NCBI RefSeq assembly: GCF_000524195.1
Contig: NW_020170463.1
Location: 69,813-133,812 of the forward strand
Length of the DNA: 64,000 bases
Source: Echinococcus granulosus
Lineage: Eukaryota > Platyhelminthes > Cestoda > Cyclophyllidea > Taeniidae
Reading direction: 5' to 3'
Under the pieces are notes generated by a model. The model was given only the letters and a program-made list of their open reading frames with translations, ran no database searches and was not told the origin of the DNA. Of this stretch, positions 23,201 to 32,697 are shown in pieces. How positions within the stretch are numbered: the first letter of the stretch is position 1; every line of letters starts with the position of its first letter. Position numbers and translations under genes: made by a program.

Positions 23201-26200
23201 CAAGGCAATACACCAACATCTTATCAAATGCCTACAGGATATTTCAATCCAGTCCCCTTATGGCATCTTACATTTCCAAATAGGCACCTGAATTTTGTCT
23301 GGTTATTTTGGCAAAAATTAGATACAGGTGACAAAGTTGTTTTAGGATTGCTAAGAAGTTTGCCAAGCACAGTTCCAAAGATAGTTAAAGAACTTGACGA
23401 TTGCAACGCAATTTCAACTCATCCATAATCATCAGGCCTCACGTACAACTGACCCATGAAATTCACACATGACCTTCTCATTTGAACTAGTGCGGTTCAC
23501 CCGCACCTCAGCTACCATCTACGCCTTCCCCCCAGTTCCTACCATCATCCCTACTTTACCCACCTAATCTCACATAAGAAATCTTTTTCGCAGTAGCTTC
23601 TCCTCTCCTCATCGACTTATATCCTCCCCTCCACAATTATCAACTCCTACTTCTTCCCTTAGCAAACATTCACCATTTTCCTTTGAGTTAGTGATCGTGT
23701 ATAATTTGACCACTCACATTCCGTTATGATCATTGCGTACTCTTTACCGCTACATTTCTCTCCACTCAAACTAGTGCTCTTCATTCGCACCTCAACAACT
23801 ATCTGCCCTTTTTTCATAGCTGCTCCCACCAAAAGGTTTCTTCACCACCGCATTTCCATCCACTCACATCTGTCAATTCAGCATGTCCAAGTATTTACTC
23901 CACTGTCATCCCTTCACCAATCGCACCATTCGAATGGCTGGTCTTCACCTCAGACTGGTTGGCATTCAAGGGCAAATGATGGTGTATTGCCTCGTACTCG
24001 GATCGCATCATTCCCATCTGTGATCAAGTACAACTGCCGACCGAAACAAGCAATCACCTTATTAATAATCAGTGGACCAATAACACAGTTCATAGGAAAG
24101 CGAGGAAAAAGTGGCGGAGTCAATTAATTAGTTAAATAGTCAGTTAGGGAACCAGCTAAATCACAGGACGATAAATAATCTTGTTAATCAGAAATCAGTC
24201 AAACCGGGATTGGAGAGAGCAGCAGGAAGAAAAGAGATGTTGCAGATGCCTTGACATTCGTTTGGATTACTAAAATGAGAGAAGAGCAGGAGGTTGGAGT
24301 GAGTCCATAAGGGTGAGAAAGGTGTTAGAAAAGTGGACAGAAGAAAGGAAAGAATGCAAACTTACTGAAAGACGTGGAAGAGTCGAGGGCTGCTGGCTAG
24401 CGGCTAGGGGAAGAGATGTGCAGTAAATGAGGTTATAAGCACCGGTTCCCCTTCTCCCTATCATCTACCTATCTATCCATCTATCCACACGTCTATGTCA
24501 ATACTCTTCACATCACCCATTCCCACACCCACCTAGCTATCCGCACTCCCATTCTGCAAGCATCCATTTGCTACACCACGTAGTTGCTCAAGAAGTGTCA
24601 CTCGCCAAGGTCTTTGAGCTAAAGATCATGTGGTGCTGTTCCTCCGGCCCTATCTCCACTGCACCCACGTCCACATCCACATCGACGTCCATCTCCACAG
24701 TCGCAGCATAGATGGTTAAGAGTTGGTGTAATGTCAGTGGAGACACTGTTATTAACAATGACGGCGTGATAACTGTCACCTCTCCACCTGCTCATCCACA
24801 TCCAATCACCGGATCTCAGCCAGATGATCAGGCAGGTCACACTTTGATACCTCATTGGCTAACTTAATGTCGTAGTCGACATTAAATCGTGCTCGATACT
24901 TCGAGTTGGTCACACCATCCTCCGACTGAAAGCCGCAGATGAGACTTAAGTGGGGAGGGAGCGAATGAGTGGAACTGCAAACGATTAACTGTGAGCAGAA
25001 GAAGCATAATGATGGCAAAAGAATGTAAAGGGAACTGTGATACCTATCAATGTTGTCAATGGAATGGTTGCGGAGGAGCGCTATTAGGTTAATTTATCCA
25101 CCTTAGAATGCGCTCTTGCTTCCCGGACAATATTATCGTAATTATAGTGAATTTTTTAACCCGATTTTTTCGTTTTCTTCTGCGTTTATCTCTATTGTCC
25201 TGAAATTTTTAATGCGCCCTTTAACCATTTGAAGATGCATTTGTTTTCATTTCGCGTATTTTCACTTATTTCTTTTGACATTTTTTTATTTTACTTTATC
25301 CTGTGTCTTTACATTTTTTTTGTTATTTATTCAATCTTTTTTAAATCCACTTTCTCTCCTTCTGTATCCAGTGGTAATGCTTGTTTATTTTCATGTACTA
25401 ACTAAATTTTTTATTTATATTTTATAAATCATATACATCTGCTACTAGAAATTGATATTTGTTTCAACAGATCATCACAATAATAACTTCTTTTAAGCCT
25501 TGGCTGCTGCACTCCCATGGTCACCAATTCCGTCGTTGGTAAAGAAGGGCCCTCGCCTCCAACAAAATTACTTAATCTGCAACCTCATGGACTCCTATCT
25601 CCCTACAGCAACACTTCCCTAGATTTATTTTTAGCCTTCACTTTGCAAATTTGGTTGGATATTAGTCCACCCCACTGCTGTGTTACATCTCTCCAGAACA
25701 CTTGATCACTACTTGGATCCCTCCTATCTCCACTGCTCTCTCCTTAAAACCCTGCTACACCACCTTTCTAAATTATTCTCAAGTTTTCTAGTTTCTCACC
25801 TTACTACCTACCCAGTTCTCCAATGAACTGCTCCCTAAAAACATATTTCTCTTTTTAACTACGTCGCAACCCCTCTGGCTCCCTAGACCTATTGCAAAAA
25901 CCGTAAAAAGGAGAGTTTCATACACAAGAGTTCACTTGGAATAAAGGTATGACTGCAGCCAGGTGGCTGCACACAACCTGAAAGCTTTACTTTCCCCCTA
26001 CTCTTAACTGCTTCAGCTACCAAACTCACCAAAATCCAAGCTCCCTGACTAACTAACTCACATACCCAGTAATCAAGTCACCTACCTGCAGCCCACACAG
26101 ATCTGGCTTCCTGGCTCGCTCACCGTGCAGCAATCTATTCCCGAATCCAATCTTACTCTCTATTTCTGAAGTTGGCTAGATCGCTACACACCAACCTCAC

Positions 26201-27454
26201 TTCTTCTCCAATTCTAAAGACTCTAAATTTACCTAGTTCTTCAGCTGAGTCCCAGCCTCGCCACGTCTTTGAATTTCTGATTCCCCATCTCTCCAAAACC
26301 CAATTTCGGTGGCTATCTAACCGACCATTTATCCACTTCCCCAGTTGCTTATCTATCCAAGACTCTACTTTACGATCAAGACCACAAACGATCACAAACG
26401 TCCGTGATCTTCCAAAAATACCGCAGCTGTGAAGGGAAAGGTGCCGGCGTAACCACCTACCCAAATTGGGAAGGGACAATACGGAGAGGGTAGTCCATTA
26501 CAATATAGCGCCATACTCCGAAGTTACCTCACCCTAAATGCACAAATTAAGAGGTCGATCAAACAAATTTTCTCACCAACAACCGCATTCACCCATGAAT
26601 ATTAGTTAATATGAAGTTGCAGTGATTGCCCATTACAATCAGTCTTTTCAGACACACCAAAATCTAAAAGTCCTCCAGAAGGCAAGCGCTTCTCACGTTA
26701 GGCAAGTCTAGGTAACCAAAACTGCTGGCCAGAGTAGGACCCCTAAAAAATTAACCAAGTTACCAACAGATCCTATTTCAACAGGAACGAGTGTAACGCC
26801 AACGCTGCAAAGCCCTGGAAACTGATCAAATTAGGCTATTTTCCACACTTAACACAGAAAAATCCTGTCAAGTGCAATATCTAATAATCAGATCTCTCGC
26901 ATCCTGTATTTCTAATTTGCAGTTTCTCAAGGTGAATTAAAAACAGTGGAAAATTTTACTGATTCCTATCAATGGCGAATTTGATGGAAATTCTGTTTCA
27001 CATTAGAAGTTTATAACTAAATAATCGGAACGCAACTTTACCCAAGCGCGGCAGCATGAAGAAAGCTCGGTGATGTAGTCAAATAAATACAAATACAAAT
27101 ATTTTAATACAATAAGGCCTTTCCATGGGTAATAATTTTTTTAGTAATAGCACCCTGAACAAAACAGCTGCCTTATTATGTTATATTGTGTACGATAAAG
27201 AAATGCATGTTTAGTATTTTGCGTTATGATTTCATTAAAAGAATTTTTTATTTTTACAACGCATTGTGTATTTTTGTTTATCATAAACCAAATATTCTAA
27301 ACGTTTAACGCATATCTCCTTTTGACAGAGAATTAAAGTAGTATCTATCTGTCTACCCATTTACCTACCCACTTATCTCGCCAACGAATTATCTAACCAT
27401 ATGGGTACCTGCCCATCCATCTATCTAGCTGTAGCTTTACAGAAGACGATACGC
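20241..27454. other. Long stretch without an identified gene
   Basis: Seven kb with several pyrimidine-rich tracts (about 22640-22700, 23500-23900, 25690-26200) that produce Leu/Ser/Pro-rich chance frames, a very T-rich block at 25140-25440, and a short ATCT/ATCC run near 24464-24490. The unassigned frame at 21287-21688 lies here. Confidence 0.5.
21287..21688 (+). other. Unassigned 133-codon open frame
   Basis: The longest intact ATG-starting frame in the left half outside repeats. It is basic and Cys-containing (six Cys) at its start, with no recognised domain. Overlapping minus-strand frames of 62 and 90 codons make a strand decision impossible. It could be a decayed transposon piece or chance. 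Confidence 0.15.
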
Positions 27455-27584
27455 CTTCACAGCTGGTTCTGATACGACTAATTACATGTATCAGAGGTTA
27501 GGTACACGTCACTTCCGTTGTCGTGACATTTGAAAGTGTTTGTGTAACTCTCGCTTTTGTTAACGGGCTACTTAGGAACACTAT

Positions 27585-27782
27585 TGTGGCGTCCCGAGAC
27601 CCCCTGAAGACGAAGGAAGACACAATACTCGGGCAGAATATATATATTTAGCACGGAGAAGGTGTCTGGGCTATTGGCATGGCCCAAAAGGCCAGTCCAC
27701 CCAGCGAGGTACAAGGGGGCTAATTCAAAGTCCAAAAGTCGCGCCTCACCAAAACCGAGGGATAAACCACTATTGTATTGCA
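27585..27782 (-). repeat. 3' LTR of the TRIM
   Basis: 198 bp, same length as the 5' LTR and no indels between them. On the minus strand it runs TGCAATACAATAG to CGCCACA and follows the polypurine tract directly. The TATA-like box is also present here. Confidence 0.88.
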
Positions 27783-27785
27783 TAG

Positions 27786-27800
27786 CCTCCCTCCTCTTTT
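27786..27800 (-). other. TRIM polypurine tract
   Basis: Minus-strand AAAAGAGGAGGGAGG ends three bases before the 3' LTR, the position where plus-strand synthesis is primed in LTR elements. The diverged copy at 18831-18849 keeps an equivalent purine run. Confidence 0.75.
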
Positions 27801-28359
27801 GAGCGTCGTCCCCGGCGCTTCCACAGGTCAACCTCCCGCGTCAGCCATTACAACGTAGTCGGTGCAGTAAAGAAACACCCACGAGCCGACCGTGCCAGTC
27901 ACCAAATTAGTGCGCAACTGAAAGGATACTTGACCTCAACGTCACTGGTCCCTCTTGGCGGCTTGACTGGATCTGGGGTTTCGTCCGGTTTAGGGATTTG
28001 ATTCAGGACAAGGTACTGCGCCGGCCATCATGCTTGACCATAGATGGATGCAGGAACACTGGCCTAAAAGCAGATTTGAGTAAGGAAGTAGAAGATTTAA
28101 AACAGGTCCATGGGGGACGGTAGGGAAAATCCGTCATAAAACTTCCAGACAGTTCACGGCTAGTGTCGCTTCAGTTGTTAAGAGCTTTTCTGCAGAACAC
28201 GGGACAGGGAGAGATGCCGAAGGTAGACGTCAACTTCAACCCTTCTATTAGGGGTCATCACCATTCTCCCGTCCGTAGCATATGTACTTCTTCCGCTCCA
28301 CCAAGGCTTATCACACAGAAGTGGAAAATCAGGATACATGTCCTTTAAGATCGGGTTTG

Positions 28360-28375
28360 CTTTCCGCTGCCACCA
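28360..28375 (-). other. TRIM primer binding site, tRNA-Leu type
   Basis: Minus-strand TGGTGGCAGCGGAAAG begins one base after the 5' LTR. The first 12 bases complement CCGCTGCCA-CCA, the 3' end of common animal tRNA-Leu species. The tRNA assignment rests on general knowledge of tRNA-Leu, not on a search. Confidence 0.7.
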
Positions 28376-28376
28376 A

Positions 28377-28574
28377 TGTAGCGTCCCGAGACTCCCTGAA
28401 GACGAAAGAAGACACAATACTCGGGCAGAATATATATATTCAGCACGGAGAAGGTGTCTGGGCTATTGGCATGGCCCAAAAGGCCAGCCCACTTAGCGAG
28501 GTACAAGGGGGCTAATTCAAAGTCTAAAAGTCGCGCCTCACCAAAATTAAGGGATAAACCACTATTGTATTACA
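28377..28574 (-). repeat. 5' LTR of the TRIM
   Basis: 198 bp, TGTAATACAATAG...GCTACA on the minus strand. It contains an AATATATATATT box (28429-28440) about 55 bp before the LTR end, placed as a TATA box for a transcript starting within the last 30 bp, so R/U5 would be very short. It differs from the 3' LTR at 12 positions by eye. Confidence 0.88.
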
Positions 28575-28915
28575 CTAGCATAATGGAGCGATCTGACTTC
28601 TTGGCCTTGCCAACAACCCCCAAGCCCTTCTCTACATCTACGATACCTGTTCTGTTTGAACATGATGTCTTCTTGCCTCTTCAGGGAAGTCTCGGGGCGT
28701 CTCTTCGAGCATTTATTACTAAAAGTAACCTAATTAGTTGCTAAGCGTAACGAAATAATGAAATACCAGTTAATGAAAATGCCAGTGTAATTGTGCGAAC
28801 TATTCAGCCCCAAAATTTGCACTTTTTTTGAGGGCATAGACTTCTATCTTTCTTTCCCCGTTGTATTTAATTTCGGGTAAGCCCTTGGATTAAGAAGGAA
28901 TTAGAGTTTGTCTTT

Positions 28916-29015
28916 NNNNNNNNNNNNNNNNNNNNNNNNNNNNNNNNNNNNNNNNNNNNNNNNNNNNNNNNNNNNNNNNNNNNNNNNNNNNNNNNNNNNN
29001 NNNNNNNNNNNNNNN
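28916..29015. other. Assembly gap of 100 N
   Basis: Exactly 100 N, ending directly at a CTC microsatellite. Confidence 0.95.
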
Positions 29016-29051
29016 CTCCTCCTCCTCCTCCTCCTCCTCCTCCTCCTCCTT
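29016..29051 (+). repeat. (CTC)n microsatellite at gap edge
   Basis: About 11-12 CTC units immediately after the gap at 28916-29015. It is the reverse complement of the GAG unit next to the first gap. Confidence 0.93.
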
Positions 29052-29334
29052 CCTTTCCCTTCTGGGAGCTCAATGACACCTAACCAGTCACCGAGGTTGA
29101 TTTCATTTACTCACTTGCCACTTAAAGATTGTTACTATTATTATTATTCGTTCCACCGAAAACAAAACAGTTCTGCCTAATAAAGGAGCGGTTAAAATGA
29201 CTTCACAAGGGCAACATGCAACGAAAGTGGCAGAATTTTTTGTGCTGACAGCAAGAGAAGGCATTATTACAGATAAGTTGTTTATTCATCTCGACGTCAG
29301 TTATGTTTCCTTTTGTGGCTGTGCAGCTGCTTAT

Positions 29335-29745
29335 AACTTTTACAGTGATGGTTGTTAACCTCTCCCAGGAATGGAGATATCTATTACTTTATCATTGCTA
29401 ATGTGAATCTTTTTTTATTTACTGAAGATATCTTTTGGTGGCTATGCCATGTGACCGCCCACTAGGGAAATTCACTTTTCAGAAGAGCAAAAAATGCGTC
29501 ACCCTCGGATAAACACTCCTTCCCATTCAGTCGAAGTATTGTTTAGAAAATCAGGTTGATTACATCCACCCACATACATACGCAAGTGCCAGTCTTTTCA
29601 GTTTGTTATTCATGAAGTGGTATTTATGTGTGGGAGCTCGATTTTTGTCGAATTTTTTTGACCTTTGAGTGTAACCTGACATCGCAGGTTATATGGGTGA
29701 TGTGTGGAGGGTGTTGAGTACGTGTCCAAGTGACTGTAGGGCGAA
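29335..29745 (+). repeat. Interspersed repeat B, copy 4
   Basis: Contains GATGGTTGTTAACCTCTCCC, CTTTTGGTGGCTATGCCATG, GACCGCCCACTAGGGAAATT, GTGCCAGTCTTTTCAG and GTCCAAGTGACTG. It is the fullest copy, about 400 bp. A 5' fragment of the family also lies at about 27455-27565, next to the TRIM. Confidence 0.7.
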
Positions 29746-32279
29746 TGCTGCTGAAGGGAACAGAAAGGTCCTTAAGGTTGATTTCATTTACTCACCTATC
29801 ACTTAAAGTTCCTTCTTCTTATTTTTCATTCTACTAAAAAAAAGCAAATATATTTATATATGACCAATTAAAATGATTTTACAGGGGCATTTTGTAACAA
29901 AAGTGGCAGGATTTATGTGCTAATGATAAGAAAAGCTGCTACTACACATTCTAATTATTATTTTTATCATCATTATTTATATTATTATAGATTACGCCCG
30001 TGCCAAACACTATCACTTATCTCATTACCTGCATTCATCTTCCTTCTCTCCCATCCCCTCCTCCATCTCCTCCTCCTTATCATTATTGCCATCCTTAGGC
30101 GGTCACACTTCATATTTGACTTCATTTCCCATTCACATTAGCCACTTACCAGCCTACCACTAAGAGGAGTTGCTTCAGCAAAACAACTCTACATGCCAAA
30201 GCTCCATCACCTTATATAGCAATATCCCCTCACTTTATCAACATTCCAGTCATCAACAAAGGCCATGCAGGTCGCTCCTGCTTCTTCTATCCACATATTT
30301 CAATGCCTTTTTATCAATATTTCACCATTTTAATTACCTTCTTCTAAATTATTCCCCCTTAAAATAAGTGTTTACCATTCAACTCTACTTTTTTTACGTT
30401 ATTTTCTACTCATTTTACTTTATATTTAAAATATAACCCATTCCTTTTTTTTTAATGTTTTGCTTTTCGATTTCTTCCCATGCATCTATATATATATATA
30501 TAACTATTTAATTAAAAAGTCTTGAAGCTCATGCTTTCTTCACACCTACTCATGTGCTAGTCTGCCTGTCTTGTAGCCACCTTTCAGTGTTTTTTTTTAA
30601 ATCTAGCCAGTTAGTAAAACGTGTGATTAAAATGGCTGGTTCTGCTCTTCCGCCAGGTGTGAACGAAGTACCAGCCGTCGTGCACTCGTCGAAGCGGAGA
30701 CCTCTTTTTCCTTCTCTCAACTGTTCACTGCTTCATTGCTAGGAGGAGTAAGGATGGATCGTAGCAATTGGCTACTCCCACGCCTACACAACGATGCCTA
30801 GGTTGTCATCGTCTTTTCTTTCATCCAACCTTAAATCTTATCCCATCATTATTTCTAATTAAGCCAAAAAGTTAGCAAAGTACTTGGCTTTTTTAAACAA
30901 ATGATGCTTTTTCAGCCAGAATTTAGATGTTAATAAGATCAGCAACAAACTGGCCACAACGATGATCTAAAGTGACCATTAATAGAATTCTTTATCATAA
31001 CACATGTAGACGATTCTCTTTTGATCCTATAACCACAACTGTGGCACAAGTTATTTTCTACGATTTTCAACACTCCGTTAGGCAAAACTGATGCCCAACT
31101 GCTCCAGTACAAGCACATTTACACCCATTTGCTCAAATTTATTTAAATGTGTATGTAAACATACACTTTATGCATATGCCCATTTATATTATTTAAAAAC
31201 ATTTATGTTACAGATTTGATTGACTTTTTCAATAATTACAGATTAATAAGTGTTTATGGTGTCAGTATCGGGTCGACTATATTTCCCCAATTGTTTTTGT
31301 TGGGATTCTTTGCTACTACTACTAATTTACTCTTCTGCCGATGACTTCTCTACATAACCTTCCACATCCATGAACTAAGCCAATATTGATTACAAGGTCA
31401 TTGCGCGTCTGTGTGAACAACTTCTTACAAACTCCTTTGTGCATTCTGTAGGAAAGGATACCTTCTACGAGAGGAGTAAAATACGAGGTCTAGCTGATTC
31501 TGAGGTTACAACTGAGTGCAATGAGTGACAAACATAACAGATGCCCATTCTTGTACACCCCTTGCTATATTGCTGTTTGTGATAATTCACCTCGAACAAA
31601 TCAATCCGGCGGTCATTGGATAGCATCCGTGGATACTCACTTGGCAAAAAATGCTATAGTTTGCCATTTGATGACTTGAACTTATCCCTAGTTTACCATT
31701 AAATATGACCATGCCAAAATAACAGCAAAAAGTGCAATTTCATGTTCAATATCGCAGACCATGTAAAGTCGGCGATCTTGTAACAATATGCTACGTCAGC
31801 TTGACTTAAGTGCGGATGTGTACTGTCAAGTAGCACGAGTCAAACACCTTTCCGCGTGGCTGTTGTGAGGGAATGGAAATTAGCAGGCGAGTGAAGAGTG
31901 ATGGGGAGAAGCTGAAGCAACTATCGACCCCTAAGGTGCCACTTCTACTGACCACTTATAAGTAAAAGGCGCCACGTTAGAAATTCAAAAGCTCTAGTTT
32001 GACGTGAGCATCCCCCACAAATTCAAGACGAAGCAGGATTGCACACACATCGCATCCCTTTCCAATTAGCAATCTTAAGTCCAAAAGCGGCGTAAATAAG
32101 TTAATGCTACACACCGATCGGGTGAATCCTGATGTAGTATTGCTTGCAAGATGCGTTTATAGCTAAAACGCAAGAATTACCCTGGGACAAGCACCATTTA
32201 AGTGTATGTTTCACGTGCTTTATCTTCAGATTGAATGTTTCCTCATCAGGATTGTAACCTGATAAACAACAAAATCAAG
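29746..32279. other. Intergenic region 3' of LAR
   Basis: AT-rich, with a (TA)n run at about 30487-30502 and pyrimidine-rich stretches at 30000-30360. No supported gene. Confidence 0.55.
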
Positions 32280-32295
32280 AGACTAAATATCACAT

Positions 32296-32301
32296 TTTAT
32301 T
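32296..32301 (-). promoter_or_regulatory. LAR: Polyadenylation signal AATAAA of the LAR gene
   Basis: AATAAA on the minus strand about 200 bases after the stop codon, in a region without competing ORFs. It implies a short 3' UTR (about 32280-32501). That UTR also contains a short GTAG/CTAC tetranucleotide run at about 32336-32356. Position fits well, but no transcript end is visible. Confidence 0.55.
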
Positions 32302-32501
32302 GGTTTGAGTAACATGGTCTAGAAGGGAGAGGAAATAGGTAGGTAGGTAGGTAGGTGTTGAGAGGATACAGAAGCTGAGCATTCGAAAGAAAGGGCGATG
32401 GTAGACTGATAAAGGAGAATTTACAAAGGGTAGGAGAGAGTCCAATGGGAGGCATGGAGAGACACAAATGCAAATGGCGGAATGAGAGAGCGGAGGAGGT
32501 C

Positions 32502-32697
32502 TTATCGTACATATGATGATATATATTCAAGCACGGCCTTGTAGCAGAACTGCAACTGATCCGGTGACTGAATCATTCCAGGACGCTGAGTTCGCAGAAG
32601 ACGTACGGTCTGCAGAATGTCCACCACGCCCTCGCATCGAAGACGATCGAGAACAATCGAGAGGAGTATAAACACACCAGTTCGCCCCGATCCGCAA
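32502..32697 (-). CDS. LAR: LAR last coding exon: D2 P-loop and carboxyl terminus
   Basis: Joined to the previous exon, the D2 P-loop is [10 protein letters not shown], instead of [10 protein letters not shown]. It continues [40 protein letters not shown] and ends EYISSYVR followed by a stop. Vertebrate LAR ends EYLGSFDHYAT, so the tail is a few residues shorter. Acceptor GAATTTAG closes a 79-bp intron. Confidence 0.95.

Larger units (their letters stand above)
27585..28574 (-). mobile_element. Complete TRIM (terminal-repeat retrotransposon in miniature)
   Basis: A 990-bp element made of two 198-bp direct repeats around 594 bp of internal DNA. Both repeats start TG and end CA on either strand. 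Reading the minus strand, the 5' LTR is followed two bases in by TGGTGGCAGCGG, a primer binding site, and the internal part ends with AAAAGAGGAGGGAGG, a polypurine tract, just before the 3' LTR. These fix the orientation. There is no gag or pol coding; the longest internal frame is under 80 codons. Flanks are CTAT and CTAG, a possible 4-bp target duplication with one change. TRIMs depend on enzymes of full-length LTR elements. Confidence 0.88.

Noticed and set aside
23726..24127. 133-codon plus-strand frame
   Set aside because: Pyrimidine-rich Ser/Leu/His composition, no motif and no neighbouring signals.
24588..24855. Val-Asp repeat frame on the minus strand
   Set aside because: Encoded by a short GATGTG tandem repeat; no evidence of a gene.
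28178..28417. 79-codon minus-strand frame in the TRIM, considered as a gag remnant
   Set aside because: It starts inside the LTR, runs through the primer binding site and has no gag motif such as a zinc knuckle; the diverged copy does not keep the frame.
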